Shown here: one piece after another, positions 8,562 through 18,591 of the stretch | Layout of the letters: the number at the start of each line of letters is the position of its first letter | Position numbering within the stretch: the first letter of the stretch is position 1 | The notes under the pieces: model-generated | Database searches by the model: none | The model's input: only the letters and a program-made list of their open reading frames with translations | What the model was told of the DNA's origin: nothing | Translations under genes and position numbers: made by a program | Source: Sphingobacteriia bacterium 28-36-52 | GTDB lineage: Bacteria > Bacteroidota > Bacteroidia > Chitinophagales > Chitinophagaceae | Assembly: GCA_002281575.1 (NCBI GenBank) | Contig: NCGN01000003.1 | Span: forward strand, 124,001 to 188,000 | Direction of reading: 5' to 3' | Length of the DNA stretch: 64,000 bases

Positions 8562-9245
8562 ATGCTAACTATAGACATCATTACCGTAGTGCCCGATTTG
8601 TTAGAAGGGCCCTTTAGTCATAGCATTATGAAAAGAGCGCAAGACAAAGGATTGCTCACTGTTCGTACGCATAATTTGCGCAAATGGGCCATTAATAAAC
8701 ATGCACAGGTAGATGATTATCCGTTTGGTGGTGGAGCTGGTATGGTATTAATGTGCGAGCCATTGGCCAATGCAATTGAAGAACTGCAACTCAACAATAC
8801 TTATGATGCCATCATTTATATGACACCAGACGGTAAAACATTTGACCAACCCATGGCCAATCAATTGTCTATGTTGCAAAATCTCTTAATTATTTGTGGT
8901 CATTATAAAGGAATTGACCAAAGAATAAGAGACCAATATATTACGATGGAAATTTCAATTGGAGACTATGTACTAAGCGGAGGTGAATTAGCTGCAGCTG
9001 TAGTAGTAGACGCAATAGGAAGATTGATACCTGGCGTTTTAAGTGATGAAACATCGGCCCTAACCGATTCCTTTCAAGACAATTTATTAGCTCCTCCGGT
9101 ATATACCCGACCAGCCGATTTCAGGGGAATGAAAGTGCCTGAGATTTTGTTACAAGGTGACCCTAAAAAAGTAGAAGACTGGCGTTTTGAGCAATCTGTA
9201 GAAAGAACCAAAACAAGAAGACCCGATCTTTTTAAAGAAGATTAA
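8562..9245 (+). CDS. trmD: tRNA (guanosine(37)-N1)-methyltransferase TrmD
   Basis: SPOUT-class methylase that makes m1G37 in tRNAs, which prevents +1 frameshifting; it uses S-adenosylmethionine and acts as a dimer. Motifs: [19 protein letters not shown] at the N-terminus, [13 protein letters not shown], the trefoil-knot segments [21 protein letters not shown] and [15 protein letters not shown], then [20 protein letters not shown] in the C-terminal domain. The start is the ATG at 8562; the TTG six bases earlier is unlikely. 227 residues is normal. It lies 21 bp after the S4 gene. In many bacteria rplS is beside trmD; here rplS is 54 kb away. Confidence 0.97.
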   Translation: MLTIDIITVVPDLLEGPFSHSIMKRAQDKGLLTVRTHNLRKWAINKHAQVDDYPFGGGAGMVLMCEPLANAIEELQLNNTYDAIIYMTPDGKTFDQPMANQLSMLQNLLIICGHYKGIDQRIRDQYITMEISIGDYVLSGGELAAAVVVDAIGRLIPGVLSDETSALTDSFQDNLLAPPVYTRPADFRGMKVPEILLQGDPKKVEDWRFEQSVERTKTRRPDLFKED

Positions 9246-9342
9246 TTGGGCGCTTATCCGTTCATTCTGCCACTAAGCATATTAATTAGGGCTTGCTAGT
9301 ATAATTTATACCAAATTTGCAGCGGCTAAAATAGACCATTCC

Positions 9343-11574
9343 ATGCCGTTTAAGTTTATGAGAGTTTTCTTCCTTTTTATATTTGCTGCTTATATATCCC
9401 AATTAACTGCCCAAGTGCGGAATGGAGAAACTTTTCAAAAAGATTACCAAATCAAGATTGCCAAATCTACCACGCCCATTAAAATAGATGGATTATTTGA
9501 CGAAGAAGTATGGAGCCGAGCACAAAAAGTAAGCTCCTTTTGGGAAAAATATCCAGACGATAAAAAAAAGGCCAAACACGCTACCGAAGTTCAAACCGCA
9601 TACGACGATAAGTTTTTATATGTAGCATATACGGCGTTTGATTCAGGAAAAGTATTTATTCAAAGTTTGAAGAGGGATATTGGCCATGATGGAAACGATT
9701 GTGTAGCACTGGTAATTGATCCGGTAAATACCAGAAACAATGGGTTCTTTTTTGTAGTAAATGCTTACAATGCACAAAGCGAAGACCAATTAAATTCTTC
9801 TGGAAATGGTGTATCGTTTAGTTGGGACCAAACTTGGTTTTCTGAAACTAAAAGATATGGAGATAGGTGGACTGCTGAAATTGCCATACCCTTCAAATCA
9901 ATTCGTTACCCTGAAGATAAAAAATCATGGGGAATCAATTTTGTGAGAGTAGATACTAAAACGAATGAATACTCTACTTGGACCAATGTGCCTGTTAATT
10001 TTCCTTCGCATGATGTAGGATATACTGGATCCTTGATTTGGGAAGACACGCCGCCAAAGCCCGGTGCCAATACAGTTTTTGTACCATATGTAACAACAGA
10101 AGTAACTGAAAATAGATTGAATGGTGATCCTATCAACGCCAAGCCTAATGCAGGTTTTGACGCAAAGATTGGATTAACTTCTTCGCTTAATTTAGACTTA
10201 ACAGTTAATCCTGACTTTTCACAAATTGAAGTAGACAGACAAGTAACCAACTTAACTCGATTCAATATATTTTTTCCAGAGAGAAGAACTTTCTTTTTAG
10301 AAAATGCTGATTTGTTTTCAGGTTTTGGAATTGATCCAATAAGACCTTTTTATTCTAGAAGAATTGGACTAGATAAAAACGGAAATAAAATACCTATTTT
10401 ATTTGGCGCAAGGGTTACAGGAAATATTGCAAAGAAGACGCGCATCGGATTTATGAATATGCAAACAGGCAGACAAGGAGATTATGCTCCAGAAAACTAT
10501 ACTGCATTTTCAGTTGATCAAAGAGTTTTTAATCGATCTGTAATTAAAGGGTATTTTTTAAACCGTACCAATTTTATGACTGAGGCAGAAAAAGCTGCCA
10601 ATCCTTTAGAAGCATATAGTAGAAATGCTGGAATAGAATATAATTATTCCGATTTAGAAGGGAAATGGGGGGCATGGGCCACCTACCATCATTCCTTTAA
10701 ACCCAATATCAATAAAAACAACGCTTTTTATAATTTTGGATTCAACTACAACAGCCGCAATGTAAGTTTTGTACAAGACCTTTCTAATTTAGGTACCAAC
10801 TACTATGCTGATATGGGATTCATTGAAAGGATAGAAAATTACGATGCATCAAGGGATACGGTGATTAGGGTTGGATTTAAGCATTCCTATACAAGTGCCC
10901 AGTACAAAATAATTCCAACAAAAGGAAAGCTAATTGGAATAAGATTTGAATTAGAAAACTATATCGTTTTTAATCAAGATAATAGTTTTAATGAACGCAA
11001 TACTAGCTTTAGCAACAATATAGAATTTAGAAATACGGCTAGAATTAGTTATGGCATTAATGATTCAGAAGTAGATCTACTCTTTCCTATTTCGTTTACA
11101 GATGCAACACCATTACCTGTTGCGAAATACAAATACAGAAACCTAGAAGTAAATTATCGTTCAGATTTTAGAAGACCATTTAGCTTTAGAGTGAGTGGTG
11201 GAACAGGCGGTTTTTACAATGGAACCAATCGCAGTTTATCGGCAGGCATCACATTTAGAAAATTACCCAATACTAATTTAGACCTCAACTTTCAATACAA
11301 TAAACTGGAATTTCCAGGCACTTATGGATCTACTGAATTATTCTTGATTTCTCAAAGAACAGAAATTAATTTCTCTACCAAATTATTTTGGACAACATTT
11401 TTCCAATATAATACACAAAGAAATAATATGAATATCAACAGTAGATTGCAATATCGATTTAAGCCAATGAGCGATCTATTTCTAGTTTATACAGACAATT
11501 ATTTTACATCGCCATTGTTTAAAAGTAGAAATAGAGCGCTCGTATTCAAGTTGAACTATTGGCTTAATTTATAA
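9343..11574 (+). CDS. Secreted CBM9-like / DUF5916 outer-membrane protein
   Basis: 743 residues with a signal peptide (MRVFFLFIFAAYISQLTAQ; the ATG at 9358 may be the true start). The first part, about residues 35-235, is a carbohydrate-binding-module-9-like sandwich (TPIKIDGLFDEEVW, YVAYTAFDSGKVF, WTAEIAIPFKSIRYP). The rest is the DUF5916 region (LNLDLTVNPDFSQIEVDRQ, FFPERRTFFLENADLF), then many amphipathic strands typical of a beta-barrel, ending in LVFKLNYWLNL with the terminal aromatic/hydrophobic residue of outer-membrane proteins. Common in Bacteroidota; function unknown. It is convergent with the BNR-repeat gene, 5 bp between stops. Confidence 0.88.
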   Translation: MPFKFMRVFFLFIFAAYISQLTAQVRNGETFQKDYQIKIAKSTTPIKIDGLFDEEVWSRAQKVSSFWEKYPDDKKKAKHATEVQTAYDDKFLYVAYTAFDSGKVFIQSLKRDIGHDGNDCVALVIDPVNTRNNGFFFVVNAYNAQSEDQLNSSGNGVSFSWDQTWFSETKRYGDRWTAEIAIPFKSIRYPEDKKSWGINFVRVDTKTNEYSTWTNVPVNFPSHDVGYTGSLIWEDTPPKPGANTVFVPYVTTEVTENRLNGDPINAKPNAGFDAKIGLTSSLNLDLTVNPDFSQIEVDRQVTNLTRFNIFFPERRTFFLENADLFSGFGIDPIRPFYSRRIGLDKNGNKIPILFGARVTGNIAKKTRIGFMNMQTGRQGDYAPENYTAFSVDQRVFNRSVIKGYFLNRTNFMTEAEKAANPLEAYSRNAGIEYNYSDLEGKWGAWATYHHSFKPNINKNNAFYNFGFNYNSRNVSFVQDLSNLGTNYYADMGFIERIENYDASRDTVIRVGFKHSYTSAQYKIIPTKGKLIGIRFELENYIVFNQDNSFNERNTSFSNNIEFRNTARISYGINDSEVDLLFPISFTDATPLPVAKYKYRNLEVNYRSDFRRPFSFRVSGGTGGFYNGTNRSLSAGITFRKLPNTNLDLNFQYNKLEFPGTYGSTELFLISQRTEINFSTKLFWTTFFQYNTQRNNMNINSRLQYRFKPMSDLFLVYTDNYFTSPLFKSRNRALVFKLNYWLNL

Positions 11575-11579
11575 ACAGT

Positions 11580-14500
11580 TTATTTAATACCAATTACTGG
11601 TACCTGTTTATCGTTAATCATTTTATTAAGTTTTTTAATATCAGTATCCATTATTTTTTGAAGTTTAACCAATTGCGCATTTGCTTGACCGCTCAAATCG
11701 GCAAAGGCTTCACGAACTTGCTTGCTTGGGGCATTTTGACCACTTGAAGCTACTCCATATAAACCCGCAATTTTATCGTTCAAGCGAATAGGAAAGTTTA
11801 AAACATCTTGTCCGCTTTTTGCTTTGGTTTGATACAATGCTTCTTCAATTGCTGTTAACTGTTTATTAATGCTATCTGCATATTGCTTCAAGTCTTTATT
11901 AGACTTTGCATCAACTCTTGCATTCAACTCGGTAATTTGAGTTCTAATAGTTCGGATATTTTTAATGGCTTTTTGAACTTCACTAAATTTATCACGAACA
12001 GATAATAAGAATGAAACTTGTGAATCATAATCTGCTTCAGTTGCTTGATATACTGGGTTCGGTTTTATAACGAAAGCAATTTCTGTTGAATCGTTTCCGT
12101 ATTTCAGTTTTGCAGTGTATTTACCTGGCGCAGCTTTGGCAGAGCCAATACCGCCATTCCATAAAATCATGCCATCTGCTCTTTCAGCTGGAGGATAATT
12201 TTGATCCCAAACAAATTGATTAACCCCTTCGGTAATTTCAATTTTATCTTCCGGCACTTTAGTAAAGCTGCTGAAAGTCTTAATTAGTTTCCCCTTTTTA
12301 TCCATAACAGTGATGGCCAATTTTGCACTATCGGTAACCCCTTTTAAGTAAAAGTTGATTACTGTTCCTTGTGGAGGATTCGCACCTGCATTGGGTTCTG
12401 CTGCTGCAGCACCACGTCTTCTTCTTCCACCACCTTCTGTTCTGTATGAATCGTTAACAGTAAATACGTGTAAATTCTTCTCTAAAATAGCAACTGCTTT
12501 CTGTTGAATAATGGTAAGGTCATCTATCACCCAGAAAGAGCGACCTTGCGTAGCAACAATCAAATCATTGTCTTTTAATGCAATATCAGTAATAGGTACA
12601 ATTGGAAGATTTAATTGGAATGGCTTCCAGCTAGCTCCATCATTGTAACTAATATACATACCAAATTCTGTACCTGCATACAATAAACCCTGGACTTTTC
12701 TGTCGGCTCTGATTGCACGAGTAAAATGCATATTATTAATACCAGTTGTTATTTTAGTCCAAGTTTTACCATAGTCAGTTGTCTTAAATAAATAAGGTGT
12801 GTAATCGTCCGACTTATATTTTGTTCCAGCAAAAAATGCTGTTCCTTTTCTAAAAGGATCTGTTTCAATACAATTCCACATCATCCATTTTCCAGCTTCA
12901 GCAGGTGTAACATTACTCCAGTTTTTGCCACCATCTTGGCTTATATGAATTAAACCATCATCGCTACCAGTCCAGAGTACATCTTTCTCTAAAGCAGATT
13001 CAGTTGCAGCAAAAATGGTAGAATAATATTCAACAGAAGTATTGTCTTTGGTAATAGGACCTCCACTAGGACCTTGCTTAGATTTGTCGTTGGTAGTTAG
13101 GTCGGGACTAATCATTTCCCAACTTTGTCCTTCGTTTTCTGTTGCAAATAAATGATTTCCTGCAGTGTATAAACGCTTTGGATTATGAGGCGAAAAGAAA
13201 ATAGGGAAGTTCCACTGGAATCGGTATTTCAATACATCGGCACCCGCACCCATCGGATTATCGGGCCAAACATTAATGGCCCTGTTTTCACCTGTTCTAT
13301 GATCTAATCTAGATAAATATCCGCCATAATTACCACCGTAAACTATTTCAGGATTCAATGGATCTGCAACCACATGACCACTTTCGGAACCAGCAGTTAC
13401 ATCCCAGTCGCGTGAAGTAATTCCAGCTCCTGTTGTTCTACTTTTAATACGAACAGTAGAATTGTCTTGTTGTGCGCCTAAAATTCTATAAGGTACTGCA
13501 TTGTCTGTAGTAACACGATAGAATTGGCCCGTAGGTTGATTATCCATTGTGCTCCAATTATTTCCACCATCAAAGCTTACTTGTGCACCACCATCATCCG
13601 CAACAATCATTCGCTTCCCATCTTCAGGGTCTATCCACAAATCATGGTGATCTCCATGTGGGGTATTAATGGATTGAAAGGTTCTACCACCATCGGTACT
13701 CTTCATGAAATTTACATTGGGACAATAAACCAGGTTTTCATTTTTAGGATCTACATATACTTTGGTATAATACCATGCACGCTGACGAATATTATTATCG
13801 TTACTGGTTAAAGACCAGGTTTCACCTGCATCTTCACTCTTATATAATCCACCATTGCTGTTTTCTATAATGGCATACACTTTCTCAGGATTAGAAGGAG
13901 CAACTGCAACACCTACAATACCCCATAAGCCCTTCGGCATTCCCTTTTTATTAATTAAAGGAACCCATGTTTCTCCACCGTCTGTACTCTTGTACAAGCC
14001 ACTGCCTTCTCCACCGCTTTCCATACTATATGGGGTTCTAATAACCCTCCACATACCTGCATAAAACACATCTGGATTACCCGGCTCCATTACTAAATCA
14101 GAAGCACCTGTTTGGTTATTAATGTATAAAGTTCTTTTCCATGTTTTTCCACCATCGGTTGTTTTATATACGCCTCTTTCTTCATTAGGTCCAAACAAAT
14201 GGCCTACCACTGCAGCCCAAACAGTATTGGGATCGCGAGGATGAATCACCAAACGAATGATATGTCTGCCATCATTTAAACCAATATTTTTCCAGGTTCT
14301 TCCAGCATCTGCACTTCGCCAAACACCACCCAATCCTTCCGCCACATTACCTCGCATGGTATTTTCGCCCTCGCCTACATAAATAATGGATTCATCACTT
14401 GGCGCAACAGCTACTGCACCCATAGTGCCTCCAAAATATTTATCAGATATATTCTTCCAGTTACTACCCCCATCAGTGGTTTTCCATACACCCCCACCTG

Positions 14501-14720
14501 TACCACCAAAATAAAATGTGGTTCTGTTTTTGTAACTACCAGCAACTGCAGCACTTCTTCCTCCTCTATATGGTCCAATTGAACGATATTTTACTTTGGA
14601 TAGTAACTGATCTGACTGGTCTTCTTTAAGAGCAGCTACCTGCTTTACTCTTTCCTTTTTTTGTGCCTGCATGGTTAGGCAGGAAAGTGATAAGACTAGA
14701 ATTAAAATAATTTTTCTCAT
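11580..14720 (-). CDS. Secreted VPS10/sortilin-like BNR-repeat (glycosyl hydrolase-like) protein
   Basis: Large exported protein of 1046 residues with signal peptide MRKIILILVLSLSCLTMQAQ. Residues about 50-740 form beta-propellers with many Asp-box/BNR repeats (WKTTDGGSNWKNIS, YKTTDGGKTWKR, YKSEDAGETWS, HISQDGGKNWSN, FKTTDYGKTWTK). Annotators call this family glycosyl hydrolase or sortilin-like, but no catalytic residues of a known hydrolase can be assigned. A low-complexity patch GGGRRRRGAAAAEPN (~760) links to a C-terminal beta domain and a helical segment with Lys-rich repeats. No type IX sorting domain is obvious. Orphan gene between two opposite-strand genes. Confidence 0.88.
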   Translation of the reverse strand: MRKIILILVLSLSCLTMQAQKKERVKQVAALKEDQSDQLLSKVKYRSIGPYRGGRSAAVAGSYKNRTTFYFGGTGGGVWKTTDGGSNWKNISDKYFGGTMGAVAVAPSDESIIYVGEGENTMRGNVAEGLGGVWRSADAGRTWKNIGLNDGRHIIRLVIHPRDPNTVWAAVVGHLFGPNEERGVYKTTDGGKTWKRTLYINNQTGASDLVMEPGNPDVFYAGMWRVIRTPYSMESGGEGSGLYKSTDGGETWVPLINKKGMPKGLWGIVGVAVAPSNPEKVYAIIENSNGGLYKSEDAGETWSLTSNDNNIRQRAWYYTKVYVDPKNENLVYCPNVNFMKSTDGGRTFQSINTPHGDHHDLWIDPEDGKRMIVADDGGAQVSFDGGNNWSTMDNQPTGQFYRVTTDNAVPYRILGAQQDNSTVRIKSRTTGAGITSRDWDVTAGSESGHVVADPLNPEIVYGGNYGGYLSRLDHRTGENRAINVWPDNPMGAGADVLKYRFQWNFPIFFSPHNPKRLYTAGNHLFATENEGQSWEMISPDLTTNDKSKQGPSGGPITKDNTSVEYYSTIFAATESALEKDVLWTGSDDGLIHISQDGGKNWSNVTPAEAGKWMMWNCIETDPFRKGTAFFAGTKYKSDDYTPYLFKTTDYGKTWTKITTGINNMHFTRAIRADRKVQGLLYAGTEFGMYISYNDGASWKPFQLNLPIVPITDIALKDNDLIVATQGRSFWVIDDLTIIQQKAVAILEKNLHVFTVNDSYRTEGGGRRRRGAAAAEPNAGANPPQGTVINFYLKGVTDSAKLAITVMDKKGKLIKTFSSFTKVPEDKIEITEGVNQFVWDQNYPPAERADGMILWNGGIGSAKAAPGKYTAKLKYGNDSTEIAFVIKPNPVYQATEADYDSQVSFLLSVRDKFSEVQKAIKNIRTIRTQITELNARVDAKSNKDLKQYADSINKQLTAIEEALYQTKAKSGQDVLNFPIRLNDKIAGLYGVASSGQNAPSKQVREAFADLSGQANAQLVKLQKIMDTDIKKLNKMINDKQVPVIGIK

Positions 14721-14778
14721 TGCGTAATATTAAGACGGTTAAATTAATGTAAATTCATAAGAATCTAATAACCTGAGC

Positions 14779-16119
14779 ATGCCATCAAGTGAAAATTTTA
14801 CTGGTGATGAGTTCAAAAAGCTCTCCCAGCATTTACCCGACCTGATCTTTCAGTTTACTAGAAGACCAGATGGTAGTTATTATGTGCCCGTTGCATCTAA
14901 AGGCATTGAGAATATTTTTGGCTGTAAACCAGAAGATGTTCAAGAAAGTTTTGAGCCGATTGTTAAAGTCATTCACCCAGATGATCAACTGAAAATATTG
15001 GAAGCCATAGAAAAATCTGCTAATGATTTGAGTGACTTTGCAATGGAAGCTAGAATCTGTATCCCAGGAAGACCAATGCAATGGATATTTACAAGGTCAA
15101 CACCCGAAAAACATTCAGATGGCACAATAACTTGGTATGGATTTAGTGCCAATATAACGAAACAAAAATTAGACTTTGAAAAAATAGCTGCTCTTTTTAA
15201 AAAACAGGATGCCATTTTGAAAGCCATTCCCGATTTAATTTTTGAAGTAGGTCAAGATAGAACCATCCATGACTATCATTCTCCTGTAAATGATTTATTA
15301 GCTGCGCCTCCAGCATTATTTATAGGGAAGAAATACAATGAAATAATTGCCAATGATGCTTCAGAGGTATTAGACAACGCAATTATAGAAACAAATGAAA
15401 AAGGATATTCTATTGGACATCAATACTCTCTAGATCTTTCAAAAGGTTTAATGTGGTTTGAACTTTCCGTTGCGCCAATACAGGAAGAATTTAACAACGA
15501 AAGACGATATATTGTTTTATCAAAAAATATTACAGAAAGAAAAAAGAAAGAAGATCAATTACAACAATTAAATCATGCTGTAGAACAGAGTACTTCAAGT
15601 ATAGTTATCACCAATTTAGAAGGCAATCTTGAATACGTTAACCATCAGTTTCTTAAAACAACCGATTATACTTATGAAGAAGTAATAGGTAACAATCCGC
15701 GCATGCTTAATTCAGGATATACTAAAAAAGAGGATTATAAAGATATGTGGGATACCATCAAATCAGGAGGAACTTGGCATGGTGAGTTTTTAAACAAAAA
15801 GAAAAATGGACATCTATTTTGGGAGGAAGTAACTATTTCGCCAGTAAGAAACGATAAGGGACAAATCATTAATTTCCTAGCAATTAAAAATGATATTACT
15901 AAACAGAAAAAAACTTCAGAAAAATTAAGAAAAATAGCTTGGGATCAAAGTCACCAAGTAAGAGGCCCTTTAACAGATATTTTAGGCATCATCAATGTAA
16001 TTAAGTTAGATATCAGCATTCAAGAAAAAGTAGAATTACTCAGTCACCTTGAAAAAGCGGCCAACCAATTAGACCTTGCCATTCATAAAGTGATTGATGA
16101 AACAAAAAAACCATTATAA
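14779..16119 (+). CDS. PAS-domain signalling protein with HisKA-like helix but no kinase ATPase domain
   Basis: 446 residues with three PAS domains: about 8-125 (LPDLIFQFTRRPDG), 140-255 (AIPDLIFEVGQDR) and 265-385 (STSSIVITNLEGNLEYVNHQF, ending in a PAC motif FLAIKNDITKQ). The last 70 residues resemble a dimerisation/phosphoacceptor helix pair with H392 in WDQSHQVRGPL, but the protein stops before any HATPase domain. It has no membrane segment, so it would sense a cytosolic signal. The stop is clean and the adenine deaminase gene begins 14 bp later, so this looks like a natural architecture rather than a frameshift. Partner kinase or response regulator unknown. Confidence 0.85.
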   Translation: MPSSENFTGDEFKKLSQHLPDLIFQFTRRPDGSYYVPVASKGIENIFGCKPEDVQESFEPIVKVIHPDDQLKILEAIEKSANDLSDFAMEARICIPGRPMQWIFTRSTPEKHSDGTITWYGFSANITKQKLDFEKIAALFKKQDAILKAIPDLIFEVGQDRTIHDYHSPVNDLLAAPPALFIGKKYNEIIANDASEVLDNAIIETNEKGYSIGHQYSLDLSKGLMWFELSVAPIQEEFNNERRYIVLSKNITERKKKEDQLQQLNHAVEQSTSSIVITNLEGNLEYVNHQFLKTTDYTYEEVIGNNPRMLNSGYTKKEDYKDMWDTIKSGGTWHGEFLNKKKNGHLFWEEVTISPVRNDKGQIINFLAIKNDITKQKKTSEKLRKIAWDQSHQVRGPLTDILGIINVIKLDISIQEKVELLSHLEKAANQLDLAIHKVIDETKKPL

Positions 16120-16133
16120 CTATTTAATATACC

Positions 16134-17843
16134 ATGCCATTCAACCTCTCGGTTCAATTAGTAGACATATACCTACGTAAAATATATCCTGCAAAAGTTT
16201 CAATACAAAACAATCGAATCATTTCCATTGAACCCATTGATGCATCAATGATTACAACAGATGGTTTTTTAATGCCCGGTTTTGTAGACAGTCATGTTCA
16301 TATTGAAAGCAGTATGCTAATACCCAGTGAATTTGCTCGTATTGCGGTATTACATGGAACAGTCGGCACTGTAAGTGATCCGCATGAAATTGCCAATGTG
16401 TGCGGTTTAGAAGGGGTACAATTCATGATCAATAATGGCAAGCAAGTTCCTTTCAAATTTAATTTTGGTGCACCCAGTTGTGTACCTGCTACCAAATTTG
16501 AAACTGCTGGTGCATCATTAGATAGCAAAGACATTGAAGCATTGCTTGCTTTAGATGATATCAAGTACTTAAGTGAAATGATGAATTTCCCCGGCGTGCT
16601 GCACAATGACCCCGAAGTCATGAAAAAAATTGCAGCAGCACACCGGGCCGGTAAGCCCGTTGATGGCCATGCCCCCGGCCTTACCGGTGTATTGGCAAAA
16701 CAATATATAGAAGCTGGAATATCTACCGACCATGAATGCTTTACCCTTGAAGAAGCGGTAGATAAATTATCGTTGGGAATGAAAATCATTATTCGAGAAG
16801 GAAGTGCCGCCAAGAATTTTGAAGCATTAGCCGAATTAATAGACGATCATCCTAATTCGATTATGCTCTGCAGCGATGATAAACATCCAGATAGTTTAGT
16901 AGAAGGACATATCAATCAACTGTGTGCAAGAGCAGTAGCCAAAGGGTTAGATGTATTTAAAGTGTTGAAAGCAGCCTGTATTAATCCTGTTAAACATTAC
17001 GGATTAAATATTGGCACCCTGCGTGTGGGAGACCCCGCCGATTTTATTATTGTAGAAGACTTAACGCATTTCAACGTATTGCAAACCTATATTGATGGGC
17101 AAGCATTATTATCAACTGATATTGATTTTGATTCAGTAATGTCCACACCATCAGCGCCATCGGCTTCAAACGCAACAGCCTCTCGAAAAAAATCGTTGAT
17201 TCAATCTGTACTTGCAACCCCCATCAATCAATTTACCTGTGCCCCAGTAAATGAAGGTGATTTAGCCGTACCTATTGCATCCTACCCCAATCAAGATGGA
17301 TTAATTCCAGTTATTGAAGCTTTAGACGGTCAATTAATCACAAATAAATTGTACTTACCGGGTATCCAATCAAATGATTGCTGGGTCAGCAATACAGCAG
17401 ATGATATGTTGAAAATGGTAGTAGTGAACAGGTACCATATGGCGCCGGTTGCAAAATCATTTATTAAAAATTTTGGCTTCCGTACCGGCGCCATTGCCTC
17501 CACTGTAGCACACGATAGTCACAATATAGTAGCAGTAGGTGCAACAGATGCAGCAATAGCAACAGCTATTAATGCAGTTATTGCAGCCGAAGGAGGTATT
17601 AGCTGTGTAGATGGTAATAATCAAACCTTAGTATTACCCTTGCCAGTTGCAGGATTAATGAGTACCGAAGATGGATTTGTTGTTGCACAACAATACACTG
17701 CAATAGACGCCATGGCCAAAAGTTTGGGAAGTTCATTAAGTGCCCCATTTATGACATTGAGTTTTATGGCACTCTTGGTAATACCCCATTTAAAATTGAG
17801 CGATAAAGGAATATTCGACGGAGACCGCTTTGCTTTCCTATAA
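16134..17843 (+). CDS. ade: Adenine deaminase
   Basis: Amidohydrolase-fold enzyme that converts adenine to hypoxanthine and ammonia for purine salvage. 569 residues is the usual length. Metal-site motifs are PGFVDSHVHIESSML (HxH), DPHEIANVCG, DGHAPGL, STDHECFTLEEA and LCSDDKHPDSL. The C-terminal adenine-deaminase domain (about 370-569) contains RTGAIASTVAHDSHNIV and the closing LKLSDKGIFDGDRF. It lies between the PAS gene and upp; ade and upp are both nucleobase salvage functions and could be co-transcribed. Confidence 0.95.
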   Translation: MPFNLSVQLVDIYLRKIYPAKVSIQNNRIISIEPIDASMITTDGFLMPGFVDSHVHIESSMLIPSEFARIAVLHGTVGTVSDPHEIANVCGLEGVQFMINNGKQVPFKFNFGAPSCVPATKFETAGASLDSKDIEALLALDDIKYLSEMMNFPGVLHNDPEVMKKIAAAHRAGKPVDGHAPGLTGVLAKQYIEAGISTDHECFTLEEAVDKLSLGMKIIIREGSAAKNFEALAELIDDHPNSIMLCSDDKHPDSLVEGHINQLCARAVAKGLDVFKVLKAACINPVKHYGLNIGTLRVGDPADFIIVEDLTHFNVLQTYIDGQALLSTDIDFDSVMSTPSAPSASNATASRKKSLIQSVLATPINQFTCAPVNEGDLAVPIASYPNQDGLIPVIEALDGQLITNKLYLPGIQSNDCWVSNTADDMLKMVVVNRYHMAPVAKSFIKNFGFRTGAIASTVAHDSHNIVAVGATDAAIATAINAVIAAEGGISCVDGNNQTLVLPLPVAGLMSTEDGFVVAQQYTAIDAMAKSLGSSLSAPFMTLSFMALLVIPHLKLSDKGIFDGDRFAFL

Positions 17844-17904
17844 AGCGCAACCCCTGCAATAATCAACCATGAAAACTCGTATTTTCGCAACTCAATACGA
17901 GCTA

Positions 17905-18558
17905 ATGGTTATTAATTTAAGTGAGCAGCACAGCCTGCTAAGCAATTGGGTATCTGAGTTAAGAAATGTAGAGATCCAAGGAGATCGTATGCGTTTCAGA
18001 AGAAATTTAGAGCGCATTGCAGAAGTAGCTGCTTTTGAAATAAGCAAGCAATTGCCTTGGGAAACCAAAGAAATACCTACCCCATTAGGAACCCATGAAA
18101 GCCAGGTATTGAAAGAGCAACCAGTATTAGCAACTATTTTAAGAGCTGGATTGCCCATGCATACAGGCATGTTAAATTATTTTGACAAAGCCGACAATGC
18201 ATTCGTTTCTGCCTATAGAAAACACCATCGCGATGGTAGTTTCGAAATCAGCATGGAATACATGAGCTGCCCCGATTTAAATGATAGAGTAGTGATTATT
18301 TCAGACCCCATGTTGGCAACAGGTGCATCTGTAGTAAAAACCATTCAGCATATGAAAGCAGAGGGCAACCCTGCCGCATTTCACGTAGTTGTAGCCATTG
18401 CATGTTCTGTAGGTATTGAGTATTTAGAAAGAGAATGTGGAGATGATATCACTATTTGGTGTGGCGATATAGACGAAGAATTAACTGCAAAATCATATAT
18501 CGTTCCAGGATTGGGCGATGCGGGCGACTTAGCATTTGGTGCTAAGCTGCAAGCATAG
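17905..18558 (+). CDS. upp: Uracil phosphoribosyltransferase
   Basis: Makes UMP from uracil and PRPP. Motifs: ILRAGLPMHTGML (substrate loop), the PRPP-binding loop VVIISDPMLATGASV, and the uracil-binding C-terminus YIVPGLGDAGDLAFG. I prefer the ATG at 17905 (MVINLSEQHSLL), which begins where the family normally begins. An ATG at 17869 would add MKTRIFATQYEL. Between the two ATGs, TATTTTCG at 17880-17887 is close to a -7 element, which would agree with the shorter start. 217 residues from that start. Follows adenine deaminase by about 60 bp. Confidence 0.95.
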   Translation: MVINLSEQHSLLSNWVSELRNVEIQGDRMRFRRNLERIAEVAAFEISKQLPWETKEIPTPLGTHESQVLKEQPVLATILRAGLPMHTGMLNYFDKADNAFVSAYRKHHRDGSFEISMEYMSCPDLNDRVVIISDPMLATGASVVKTIQHMKAEGNPAAFHVVVAIACSVGIEYLERECGDDITIWCGDIDEELTAKSYIVPGLGDAGDLAFGAKLQA

Positions 18559-18591
18559 AAAAAATGGTATCTTTAAGACCAAGTTAGGAGT

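Noticed and set aside
12415-12440. Poly-Arg/Ala stretch in the BNR-repeat protein as a possible nucleic-acid-binding patch
   Set aside because: The protein is exported and the patch sits in a linker; low-complexity linker is a simpler reading.
16648-16687. GC-rich inverted repeat (CCGGTAAG/CTTACCGG) inside adenine deaminase
   Set aside because: It lies in conserved coding sequence around DGHAPG with a 24-nt loop and no T run; probably codon coincidence.
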